Positions 1-6,557 of a DNA stretch of 10,019 bases are shown here, in pieces; positions within the stretch are counted from its first letter, which is position 1; the number at the start of each line of letters is the position of its first letter. Source of the stretch: JACMLD01 sp033761915 (lineage in GTDB: Bacteria; Bacteroidota; Bacteroidia; Chitinophagales; Chitinophagaceae); NCBI GenBank assembly GCA_033761915.1, contig JANRMC010000158.1, forward strand, positions 1-10,019, in the 5' to 3' direction. The notes beneath the pieces were generated by a model. The model did no database searches. It was given only the letters and a program-made list of their open reading frames with translations, and had not been told where the DNA came from. A program made the translations under genes and the position numbers.

Positions 1-92
1 TAGTAGTTGCTGCCTGCCAGCACGTTTACTTCAATAGTAATCGTAATGGCTTCCACTCCATAAACAGCACTGCCAAATAGTTTCACTAACAT
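1..92 (-). CDS. comM: YifB/ComM family Mg-chelatase-like AAA ATPase (N-terminal fragment, runs off left edge)
   Basis: Reading the minus strand from the ATG at 92 gives 30 codons that remain open to the window edge. The translation begins MLVKLFGSAVYGVEA and continues with ITITIEVNV, which matches the conserved start of the YifB/ComM family (an S5-like N-terminal domain that precedes the Mg-chelatase AAA+ core). In Proteobacteria ComM is a hexameric helicase that promotes branch migration during integration of transformed DNA; the role in Bacteroidota is less clear. Only the first beta strands of the N-terminal domain are inside the window, so the Walker motifs cannot be checked. The gene lies 84 bases downstream of the aminopeptidase on the same strand. 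No convincing promoter or terminator is visible between them, so co-transcription is possible. Identification rests on the N-terminal motif alone but is quite characteristic. Confidence 0.82.
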   Translation of the reverse strand, partial: MLVKLFGSAVYGVEAITITIEVNVLAGSNY

Positions 93-176
93 TTGGTGAA
101 TGTAATTTTTTTTTGGCTACGCTGTTTCAGAAACTAAGAATTGCTGAAATGGAATTTTTAAATTTTTATGGAATAC

Positions 177-1772
177 TTACTGTTTTATTTCTTCAAACAG
201 CAGGTTGGTATTAGGGTCCAGCACAACCTGGTTGGGTTTGCTTTCTGCCGGTATGGTAATAATGGTTTGGGCAGCAGTAATGTTGCTTGATTTTGTGGTA
301 ACATCATTACCGCTTTGCACCAACACCTGCAAGGGAAACTGAAATAAATGGGCCTGTTGCTGATCTACGGTTATGCTTACTGTTTTTTTATCTGCATGGT
401 ACTGCCAGCTCCATCTTAATTGTGGCTGCCCCGGGGTATATAACCATTGGGTAAAAAAACTTTGCAGGTCTTGCCCGCTGGTGGTTTCCATCACTTTTCT
501 GAAATCTTCTGTACTGGCATTTTTTCCGGCGTATTGCTGATAATAATTTTTTAGTCCTTTACTAAAATTATCATCGCCCAGTTTGCGGCGCAACATGTGT
601 AATACCCAGCTGCCTTTTTGATAACTGTTGGCGTTTAGCAATTGTGTAAAATTATTTTGTACGCTAAGATCTATCACCGGTTTATTATTAGTTTTAGAAA
701 AGGCAACAACAGTGCTGCGGTCTTTTTGCAAACCCTGCTGCAATGTTTCTGTGCCTTTCGTTGCTTCTAAATACAAATGTGTCAGGTAAGTGGCAGAGCC
801 CTCGCTCAGCCATATATGCTGCCAGTTAATTTCAGTAGCACTGTTGCCAAACCACTGATGCGCAATTTCATGTGCCAGCAAAGCTTCTTCATCGCGGGTG
901 CCGCTTATTTTATCTTCTGCATAAAAAATAACACTGGCATTTTCCATGCCACCAAAACGGGTTTTGCTTTGTACGTTGGCTAGTTTTAAATACGCATAAG
1001 GGCCAATGGTTTTTATAAACCAGCTCAGTATTTCTTTGGCGGGTGCATAATCGTAAAAGCCTTTCTCTTTGTCTTTGGGGTATACCCAACTGTAAACAGG
1101 TATGCAGTCTACCGCACCGGCATATTGCACGGCAAAATTGGCTACGCCAATGGCCATTACTTTAGTGGGTAATGCAACAGTCTCTTTCCAGTAAGTTGTG
1201 TTAAATCCATCATCACTATTCGTTTCTTCTACCTGCACGCCATTGGCCACTACCTGGTAATGCTGTGGTGCGGTAACCATAAATTCAACAGCCGCTTTAT
1301 CTGCCGGGTGATCGATACAGGGCAACCAGTGATGGGCCCGGTTGGGCCAGTTGTCTGCAAAAAAAGTGCGTTGCCCGTATTTGTTTTTATCTATTATTAA
1401 TCCATTGGCAGGCACACCATGGTAATGGATGGTATATTGTATGGTTTCCCCGGCTTTGGCAAAAGTGGCAATGCGCAATATTTCTTCCTGTTGAGAAAAT
1501 TTTACGGTGTTGTTATTTTCTGTAACAGCGGTTACCAGCATGCCTTTACCACTTTCATTTTTTTTATACAGGTCCAGTTCTACAACATTGGTATTTTTTA
1601 GAAACAGAATACTGATGGTGGCATTGCCTTTAATAGTATCGTTGGCATCATTCAGCAGCAGTTGAAAACGGTAATGCTGCACATCCACAATGTCGGCGCG
1701 GGTATTAATAGCCTGTGCGGGTAACAAACCGGGTATGATAAATGCAAGAAGGGTAAGCAATCGTTGTTGCAT
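177..1772 (-). CDS. Secreted M1 family zinc aminopeptidase (short form)
   Basis: This 531-residue protein is a gluzincin aminopeptidase of the M1 family, expected to remove N-terminal residues from peptides outside the cytoplasm. Residues 1-19 form a signal peptide, with likely cleavage at LLPA|Q so that Gln20 is the mature end. An N-terminal beta domain (about 25-215) precedes the catalytic domain. The substrate-binding motif appears as GGMEN (274-278), a common variant of GAMEN. Zinc ligands are visible as HEIAH (301-305) with the third ligand Glu324, giving HExxH-X18-E. Tyr384 in NSYQKG is the probable transition-state Tyr. The protein ends with a short beta domain (about 450-531) and lacks the long helical C-terminal domain of ~850-residue members; this short form is common in Bacteroidota. 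The ATG at 1772 is chosen because it places the signal peptide directly at the N-terminus. The gene diverges from the S41 peptidase gene. Confidence 0.93.
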   Translation of the reverse strand: MQQRLLTLLAFIIPGLLPAQAINTRADIVDVQHYRFQLLLNDANDTIKGNATISILFLKNTNVVELDLYKKNESGKGMLVTAVTENNNTVKFSQQEEILRIATFAKAGETIQYTIHYHGVPANGLIIDKNKYGQRTFFADNWPNRAHHWLPCIDHPADKAAVEFMVTAPQHYQVVANGVQVEETNSDDGFNTTYWKETVALPTKVMAIGVANFAVQYAGAVDCIPVYSWVYPKDKEKGFYDYAPAKEILSWFIKTIGPYAYLKLANVQSKTRFGGMENASVIFYAEDKISGTRDEEALLAHEIAHQWFGNSATEINWQHIWLSEGSATYLTHLYLEATKGTETLQQGLQKDRSTVVAFSKTNNKPVIDLSVQNNFTQLLNANSYQKGSWVLHMLRRKLGDDNFSKGLKNYYQQYAGKNASTEDFRKVMETTSGQDLQSFFTQWLYTPGQPQLRWSWQYHADKKTVSITVDQQQAHLFQFPLQVLVQSGNDVTTKSSNITAAQTIITIPAESKPNQVVLDPNTNLLFEEIKQ

Positions 1773-1792
1773 AGGACATTTGTTTAGTGCAT

Positions 1793-1823
1793 TAAAAATA
1801 CAATCAAAAAACGGATAAACGAA
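1793..1823 (-). promoter_or_regulatory. Possible promoter of the M1 aminopeptidase gene
   Basis: On the minus strand TTCG (1820-1823) is followed after exactly 19 bases by TATTTTTA (1793-1800), matching 3 of 4 and 7 of 8 positions of the Bacteroidota pattern TTTG-N19-TAnnTTTG. It would give a leader of roughly 15 bases before the ATG at 1772. The region is AT-rich, so a chance match is quite possible. Confidence 0.3.
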
Positions 1824-1860
1824 GCGACTGTTTTAAAAGGGCTGCCATTAGTTTTACCGT

Positions 1861-1972
1861 TGAAGTGCTTGCGACGCAACGATGTTGCCACAGGGTACCA
1901 ATGCCGGTATTTTATTTTTTTGATACCAGCAGCAATAACGCTATTAAGCATTGTTGCGTCGCAAGCACTTCA
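1861..1972. repeat. Long imperfect inverted repeat (hairpin element) between divergent genes
   Basis: The arms lie at 1861-1884 and 1949-1972. They are reverse complements over 24 bases with a single mismatch (G1881 faces A in the complementary arm). Each arm holds the odd palindrome TGCG[A/T]CGCA next to an outward-facing CACTTCA end. The 64-base spacer contains a second nested stem, GGTAT (1906-1910) with ATACC (1923-1927), around a T-rich loop. The element sits in the 299-base region between the divergent aminopeptidase and S41 genes, so it is not at the 3' end of either gene and is unlikely to be a terminator. A related sequence occurs at 7687-7806, which suggests a dispersed repeat family of REP or MITE type; membership in any named family is unknown. 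The rest of this intergenic region holds only the two promoter candidates. Confidence 0.85.
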
Positions 1973-2008
1973 GCTATTGATAGGTTGGGCAACTTTTTTT
2001 AATTTTTT

Positions 2009-2039
2009 TTTGCACCTGTTTGCTGATGTTATAATTTAG
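2009..2039 (+). promoter_or_regulatory. Probable Bacteroidota-type promoter of the S41 peptidase gene
   Basis: TTTG (2009-2012) is followed after 19 bases by TAATTTAG (2032-2039), matching 4 of 4 and 7 of 8 positions of the TTTG-N19-TAnnTTTG consensus used by the primary sigma factor of Bacteroidota. A T-rich tract lies just upstream of and into the -33 box. Transcription would begin near 2045, leaving a leader of about 25 bases with no Shine-Dalgarno sequence before the ATG at 2072. Confidence 0.5.
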
Positions 2040-2071
2040 AATACTGTTATCAACTTCAAAAAAAACCACGT

Positions 2072-4360
2072 ATGAAACTTATTTTAAGTATTGGGTTGTG
2101 TTTGCTGGCTTTTACTAACCTGCAGGCCCAAAAAAAATTTACCAGTGAAGAAATTGGTCGTATTGGAGATTTGGGCCGCATCTGGGGAATGGTACATTAT
2201 TTTCATCCTTCCATAGGTTCAGGGGCCGTAGTAACAGACAGCCTTGTGGTAGATGTGGCAGCAAAGCTGGCCAATAACCCTACGGCCGAAGTATATAAAG
2301 AATGTTTGGCAACTATGCTTGGCCGCTTAAACGATCCCTCAACCAGTTTACTGGGTGGTGTTAAAAAAGGTTCTGTAACCATAGCACAAAAAAATGGTAC
2401 AGTTATACAATCAAGAGTATTGCCGGGTAATGTTTTATATGTAGCAATGCCCAGCTACTTTACATCTGAAGCGATGGCAGAAAAAGCAATGGATTTAATA
2501 ACGCATTTTAATGATTATAACGGGCTTATTTTTGATTTAAGAAACCCCGATTACAGCAATTATGATGAAAGTACCGGTTGGGAATTTTCACAAATTGTAT
2601 TATTGGGATTGACAGATGAATTGGCAGGCAATAAAAAAATACCTGCATTAATGGAACGTACAGGTTTTTACAGTGGCTTTATGTCTCAAACCAATACCAA
2701 CCCCAATGTATACTCCTGCGGGTGGAAGACCAATGTAGTAAGGCCAGAGAAACAAAGCAAAGGTGCCGCCTATAATAAACCGGTGTTGTTTGTAGTAAGC
2801 CCTTTTTGTAACGACGAAGTGATTACACAGGTATTGCAATTAAAAGCTGCGGGTGTGGCCAAAGTGGTGGTGGAAGGCACTGAGCAGCCAATAGGTTTGG
2901 GTAAGGTAATGAACATACCCACTGCCGACGGGTTGTTTGTGCGGTTGCGGGTAAGTGATTATTATCTTTCCAATGGAGAACGACTGCCCGAGCCGGATGC
3001 TTTTATACCGGCAGCAACAGACACCAGTAGAGAGGGCGTTTTTTTTAAAAACCTTTTACAACAACTAAACGAACCTGCTCAAACAAAAAATACCACCAGT
3101 AACCTTAGCTGGAGTTTTGCATACCCCAAACCCGGCCGTTACAGCGAAAGTTTATACCCTTCACTGGGTTTACGTATGCTGGCAGCATATAACTGGTGGA
3201 ATGCAATAGAATATTTTTTTCCTTACAAGCATTTAATGGATATACCCTGGCAGGAATCTTATTACAGCCACCTGCCAAAATTTATAAACGCTGCAGATAG
3301 CTTGCAATATATGTTTGCAGTAAGAAGTTTTGTGGCTGCTATAAACGATAGCCATGGCTTTATTAATCATATAAAAAATCTTACACCGGCAAGAGCCGTG
3401 TTGGGGTATTGGCCACCGGTAAAACTTAATTTTATTGAAGATAAGCTTTGGGTAACAGACATTATTAAAGACAGTTTAATAGCTACAGAACCACTGGCAC
3501 TTTGGGATGAAGTAGTAGCCATAAATGGAAAGCGTATTAAAGAAGCTGCTGATGAATGGCGTGCCTATTTTGCCACCAGCAACGAAAGCACCTTTAAACG
3601 CGATGTGAGCAATTATTTATTAAACGGACCTTTAAATACATCTGTATCTGTTGAGTTACTTAGGAATGGAAAAAAAATAACCACCAGCCTGAAACGAAAC
3701 GGCCGTCTTTTTTCTGATAATATACTGGTGGATTTTAATGACAACTATAAAACAGCACAATGGCTGAAAGAAGGGGTGGCCTATGTTAATATGGGTGCTC
3801 TAACACCTGCTAAAGTTGATAGTGTTATGAAGGCGTTTGAACATGCAAAAGCCATTGTATTTGACATACGCAATTATCCGCAGGGCACGGCATGGTCAAT
3901 AGCTCCGCGGTTAACCACCAAAGACAAAAAGGCGGTGTTATTTGATAGGCCCTATGTTACTTACGACCATATTGCAGGCGGAGAAGACAAATCTTCGATG
4001 GCTTCTTACTTTACGGTTAACCCTGCTAACCGTTCTAAAGCCTATAAAGGAAAAGTATATATACTTTGTAACGAGCAAACACAAAGCCAGGCAGAGTATA
4101 CTATCATGATGTTTCAGGGGGCTGCAGATGTAACAGTAGTGGGCAGCCAGACTGCGGGTGCAGATGGAAATGTAACTTCTGTAGCCATACCCGGTGGTTA
4201 TGAAGCATGGTTTAGTGGTCTTGGAATTTTATACCCGGATGGCAAACCCACGCAAAGAACCGGTATACGGGTGGATGTTATGGTAAAACCAACCGTGGCG
4301 GGTTTAAAAGCCGGTAAAGATGAATTGCTGGAAAAAGTTTTGCAACTGGCAGAAAAATAG
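2072..4360 (+). CDS. Secreted S41 family peptidase with two S41-like modules, the first apparently inactive
   Basis: This 762-residue exported protein belongs to the S41 (C-terminal processing/tricorn-like) serine peptidases. A signal peptide ends at LQA|Q (Gln20). Two related modules follow. Module 1 (about 25-335) has a helical start (GRIWGMVHYFHP, 35-46), LNDPS (86-90), a core strand FDLRN (154-158) and a terminal beta region. Module 2 (about 362-762) has a matching helical start (NWWNAIEYFFPYK, 374-386), INDSH (424-428), a PDZ-like segment (about 447-540), FDIRN (597-601) and NEQTQSQAEY (667-676). By comparison with tricorn/IRBP-type S41 enzymes, His428 and Ser672 are the likely catalytic pair and Glu675 the conserved acid of the SxxE motif. 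The Lys of CtpA-type enzymes is not at its expected place (GSQTAGADG, 691-699). Module 1 lacks the His and has Cys246 where Ser would fall. The substrate is unknown. The ATG at 2072 fits the signal peptide. Confidence 0.88.
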   Translation: MKLILSIGLCLLAFTNLQAQKKFTSEEIGRIGDLGRIWGMVHYFHPSIGSGAVVTDSLVVDVAAKLANNPTAEVYKECLATMLGRLNDPSTSLLGGVKKGSVTIAQKNGTVIQSRVLPGNVLYVAMPSYFTSEAMAEKAMDLITHFNDYNGLIFDLRNPDYSNYDESTGWEFSQIVLLGLTDELAGNKKIPALMERTGFYSGFMSQTNTNPNVYSCGWKTNVVRPEKQSKGAAYNKPVLFVVSPFCNDEVITQVLQLKAAGVAKVVVEGTEQPIGLGKVMNIPTADGLFVRLRVSDYYLSNGERLPEPDAFIPAATDTSREGVFFKNLLQQLNEPAQTKNTTSNLSWSFAYPKPGRYSESLYPSLGLRMLAAYNWWNAIEYFFPYKHLMDIPWQESYYSHLPKFINAADSLQYMFAVRSFVAAINDSHGFINHIKNLTPARAVLGYWPPVKLNFIEDKLWVTDIIKDSLIATEPLALWDEVVAINGKRIKEAADEWRAYFATSNESTFKRDVSNYLLNGPLNTSVSVELLRNGKKITTSLKRNGRLFSDNILVDFNDNYKTAQWLKEGVAYVNMGALTPAKVDSVMKAFEHAKAIVFDIRNYPQGTAWSIAPRLTTKDKKAVLFDRPYVTYDHIAGGEDKSSMASYFTVNPANRSKAYKGKVYILCNEQTQSQAEYTIMMFQGAADVTVVGSQTAGADGNVTSVAIPGGYEAWFSGLGILYPDGKPTQRTGIRVDVMVKPTVAGLKAGKDELLEKVLQLAEK

Positions 4361-4361
4361 A

Positions 4362-5522
4362 TTAATTCTCTTTTACAGCCACAGCAATTTTAGAATCGGC
4401 AGTGCCATAGTATAAGAACCATTTATTTTTAAAGTAAACAAGGCCCTCTACAAAACAAACCTCATTTACTTCGCCCACTTTTTCATACTCCTTATCGGGG
4501 TGTATAAAATAGCTGGATTGTCTTTTTATGAGTTGGTAGGGCTTGCTGGTGTCAAACAAAGCCTGTGCGGCTGCGTAGGAAAATTTTGGCAGCAGGATAT
4601 CGTTATAATCAGCCGCATTGCTGGCATTATAAATAAGTAAGATGCCTTTTTCTGTTAGCAATGCATAGGGGCCGGGTTCTACCAGGCGGCTATCAAAATA
4701 GCCGGGGCGTGGTTGTAATGCAGGCACCATTTTTTTGCTTTCACTAAAAGTAGCTACCTGCCAGTTAGTAAGATCTGTTGATGAAGCCAGAAAAATATCC
4801 GTGTCTCCAAAATACATCCAATACCGGTTGTTAATTTTTGCCGCTATCATTTGGCTGCCCGACTGTTTAACAACAATAGCACCTGATTTTGACCAGTAAT
4901 TTTTATAGACCGCTTCTTTTAACACAAGGCCTTTTTTTTGCCAGTGCAATAAGTCTTTTGAAGTAGCCATACAAAGCCTTGCGGTTTTGCCATCATAGGC
5001 CGTATACGTTATAATGTATTCACCATTTTCTGTGCTTACAATTCTTGGGTCTTCCACACCATCAAAATATTTTTGTGTGCTGTTTGCCGCACTGTTCTTG
5101 GGGCGCATTGCATTCCATTCATACACCTGCTGACTGTCTGCATCCGGGTATAAAACTGGCGCGGGCATTTTTGTAAAGTGCAACCCATCTGCACTAACAG
5201 CCAGCCCAATGCGGGAGGTGCCGTTTAAATCTTGTGCCCGGTAAAACAAGTAAACACTATCGCCTTTAACAATGGCGGCAGGGTTTAATACATTTCGCTC
5301 TTCCCATTTAACAGTAAGGCCAGAGAGCGGACAGGTAAACTGTAAATCTGAACCGGGTTTTAAAATAGGGTTAATGCTATCTGCTTTTACAAAACCGGTC
5401 AGTGCCCAATCATCGCCAGCGGTAGCAGGCAATGGGGTAGCAGGTATCGGGGGCTGGCAGGCGTTTAATAACAGAATGCCCAGCGCAATGACAGACAAAC
5501 GCTTCATACAATTTGTTTTCAT
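4362..5522 (-). CDS. GH130-like glycoside hydrolase/phosphorylase lipoprotein (five-bladed beta-propeller)
   Basis: The 386-residue product starts with a lipoprotein signal: a basic N-region, a hydrophobic stretch and lipobox LNAC with Cys22 as the acylated residue. It should be anchored in an outer or inner membrane leaflet. The body resembles the GH43/GH130 propeller fold: NPAAIVKGDSVYLFYRA (80-96), a SADG repeat (110-113), GVEDPR (155-160), and ATSKDLLHW (186-194). GVEDPR is a hallmark of GH130, and its Asp158 corresponds to the proton donor of beta-mannoside phosphorylases. GH130 contains both cytoplasmic phosphorylases and exported beta-mannosidases; export favours a hydrolase, but this is inference, and the phosphate-binding residues were not verified. 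An internal ATG (5507-5505, Met6) is an equally good start and gives a more typical lipoprotein signal. No SusC/SusD pair is nearby. Its stop is 1 base from that of the S41 gene. Confidence 0.8.
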   Translation of the reverse strand: MKTNCMKRLSVIALGILLLNACQPPIPATPLPATAGDDWALTGFVKADSINPILKPGSDLQFTCPLSGLTVKWEERNVLNPAAIVKGDSVYLFYRAQDLNGTSRIGLAVSADGLHFTKMPAPVLYPDADSQQVYEWNAMRPKNSAANSTQKYFDGVEDPRIVSTENGEYIITYTAYDGKTARLCMATSKDLLHWQKKGLVLKEAVYKNYWSKSGAIVVKQSGSQMIAAKINNRYWMYFGDTDIFLASSTDLTNWQVATFSESKKMVPALQPRPGYFDSRLVEPGPYALLTEKGILLIYNASNAADYNDILLPKFSYAAAQALFDTSKPYQLIKRQSSYFIHPDKEYEKVGEVNEVCFVEGLVYFKNKWFLYYGTADSKIAVAVKEN

Positions 5523-5561
5523 AAAAATAGGGCAAGCGGGTTGTAGTATTTTTCAATAAGT

Positions 5562-5592
5562 TTTGAAAATTCAGAAATAGAGCATAAATTTG
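5562..5592 (+). promoter_or_regulatory. Bacteroidota consensus promoter for the GbsR-type regulator operon
   Basis: TTTG (5562-5565), 19 bases, then TAAATTTG (5585-5592) is a perfect match to TTTG-N19-TAnnTTTG. The start of transcription should be about 5597-5600, only about 7-10 bases before the ATG at 5607, so the transcript would be almost leaderless. The promoter overlaps an opposed promoter for the GH130 gene almost completely. Confidence 0.68.
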
Positions 5593-5602
5593 AATAAACA
5601 AA
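5572..5602 (-). promoter_or_regulatory. Probable promoter for the GH130-like lipoprotein gene, overlapping the regulator promoter
   Basis: On the minus strand TTTG (CAAA at 5599-5602 on plus) is followed after 19 bases by TATTTCTG (5572-5579), matching 4 of 4 and 7 of 8 positions of the Bacteroidota consensus. Transcription would start near 5565, giving a leader of about 40 bases to the ATG at 5522. It shares bases 5572-5592 with the opposed regulator promoter. Confidence 0.5.
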
Positions 5603-5606
5603 GGGT

Positions 5607-6113
5607 ATGAAACTAACCGAAGCCAAACAACAATTTATTGCCAGCTGGGGTGCTTTTGGTACCCATTGGGGCATTAACCGCACCATGGCGCAGGTGCATG
5701 CGCTGTTAATGATAAGTGCAGAGCCGCTGAGCCAGGATGATATTATGGAAGAACTCAGCATCAGCCGCGGTAATGTAAATATGAATATAAGAGAGCTGAT
5801 TGACTGGCGTCTGGTTGACCGTGTAATTATACCGGGTGAGCGTAAAGAATATTTTACCGCAGAAAAAGACATCTGGAAAGTAGCCACACAAATTGTACGC
5901 GAACGAAAGAAAAGAGAATTAGACCCCATGCTGAAACTGTTAGACCAGTTGCAGGATGTGGAAGGCGATAAAAAAGATAAAAACGTAAAACAGTTTACGG
6001 ATACCATTGGCGGCATTAAGCGTTTTGGTCAGCAAGCCGATAAAATGCTGGATGTGCTGATAAAGGCAGATGAAAGCTGGTTTGTTGGCAGCCTGATGAA
6101 ATTTTTTAAATAA
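5607..6113 (+). CDS. GbsR/MarR-type winged-helix transcriptional regulator
   Basis: The 168-residue product is a cytoplasmic DNA-binding protein of the GbsR-like branch of the MarR superfamily. The N-terminal helices (about 5-35, with WGAFGTHWGINR at 14-25) match the start of this group. A winged helix-turn-helix follows at about 41-84: LSQDDIMEELSISRGNVNMN (41-60) forms the turn and recognition helices, and RVIIPGERKEYFTAEKD (72-88) forms the wing. A charged helical C-terminus (about 90-165) probably mediates dimerisation. GbsR in Bacillus responds to choline; the ligand here is unknown and no betaine genes are present. The gene heads an apparent two-gene operon with the following membrane protein, 4 bases away, and diverges from the GH130-like gene across overlapping promoters, so autoregulation and control of the neighbour are plausible inferences. 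The start at 5607 is fixed by the near-leaderless promoter. Confidence 0.87.
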   Translation: MKLTEAKQQFIASWGAFGTHWGINRTMAQVHALLMISAEPLSQDDIMEELSISRGNVNMNIRELIDWRLVDRVIIPGERKEYFTAEKDIWKVATQIVRERKKRELDPMLKLLDQLQDVEGDKKDKNVKQFTDTIGGIKRFGQQADKMLDVLIKADESWFVGSLMKFFK

Positions 6114-6117
6114 CAGC

Positions 6118-6480
6118 ATGAAACTATTTAAAACAATAGACTGGGTGGGGCAATTGCTGCTGATTGTAACTGGTGGTGCACTGGCACTTGTTAAAAATGC
6201 CGGTTTCCTTTCTACGGATTTTACTATTGCGTACGTGTTAGTAGGCGTCTGGCAAATGCTAAGTGTGCTGGCGCATTTGTTTTTACCCAAAGCGGTAAAA
6301 ATAAATGCCCGTAAATATTATTTGTGGCTATTGGCCCTAACAATGCTGGTCGGTATTGTTATAGGTCTTATTATCGAAAATGCCATTATTGGATATTTAT
6401 TTGCAATGCTTTTTTGGACACCGCTGCTAGCCATCTTTTACCTGGTTATTAGTTACCGGGAAGCAAAACAAATTCAGTAA
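6118..6480 (+). CDS. Small four-helix integral membrane protein of unknown function
   Basis: I do not recognise the family. The 120-residue product has four hydrophobic stretches that fit membrane helices: about 8-25, 36-56, 67-86 and 91-112. Short charged links separate them, including a basic loop (PKAVKINARKYY, 57-68), and the C-terminal tail is charged (SYREAKQ). By the positive-inside rule, the basic N-terminus, the 57-66 loop and the tail would all face the cytoplasm, consistent with four helices. There is no signal peptide beyond helix 1. The ATG lies 4 bases after the stop of the GbsR-type regulator and a terminator follows its own stop, so the two are almost certainly co-transcribed. 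The regulator may therefore act with or through this protein, as in one-component regulator plus membrane-partner pairs, but nothing in the sequence shows contact. Confidence 0.8.
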   Translation: MKLFKTIDWVGQLLLIVTGGALALVKNAGFLSTDFTIAYVLVGVWQMLSVLAHLFLPKAVKINARKYYLWLLALTMLVGIVIGLIIENAIIGYLFAMLFWTPLLAIFYLVISYREAKQIQ

Positions 6481-6489
6481 AAAAACTGT

Positions 6490-6512
6490 AACCGGGCAAC
6501 CGGTTCTTTTTT
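6490..6512 (+). terminator. Intrinsic terminator of the regulator-membrane protein operon
   Basis: A perfect 6-base-pair stem AACCGG (6490-6495) and CCGGTT (6500-6505) encloses the tetraloop GCAA (6496-6499), which is of the very stable GNRA type. It is followed by C and six T residues (6507-6512). It starts 9 bases after the stop codon at 6480 and faces the plus strand. An A-run upstream (6479-6485) could pair with the T-run and make it partly bidirectional. Confidence 0.8.
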
Positions 6513-6557
6513 AATTTCTATGTTTCATAAATTATTGAAAATATAAAATATTAGAAA

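Noticed and set aside
125..149. Inverted repeat TTTCAG/CTGAAA between the aminopeptidase stop and the YifB start, considered as a terminator
   Set aside because: The stem is 6 base pairs with few G/C and a 13-base loop, and no T-run follows on the minus strand, which is the direction needed.
5519..6016. A 165-codon open frame on the minus strand, antisense to the GbsR-type regulator
   Set aside because: Its translation is Ser/Phe-rich with no domain pattern, while the plus strand there encodes a clear winged-helix protein behind a consensus promoter. It is a shadow of that gene.
6513..6557. Search for a promoter of the SDR39U1-like gene (TATGTTTC at 6519-6526 resembles a -7 box)
   Set aside because: The -33 position would fall inside the terminator stem at 6496-6499 and reads GCAA, so there is no partner element at the required spacing.
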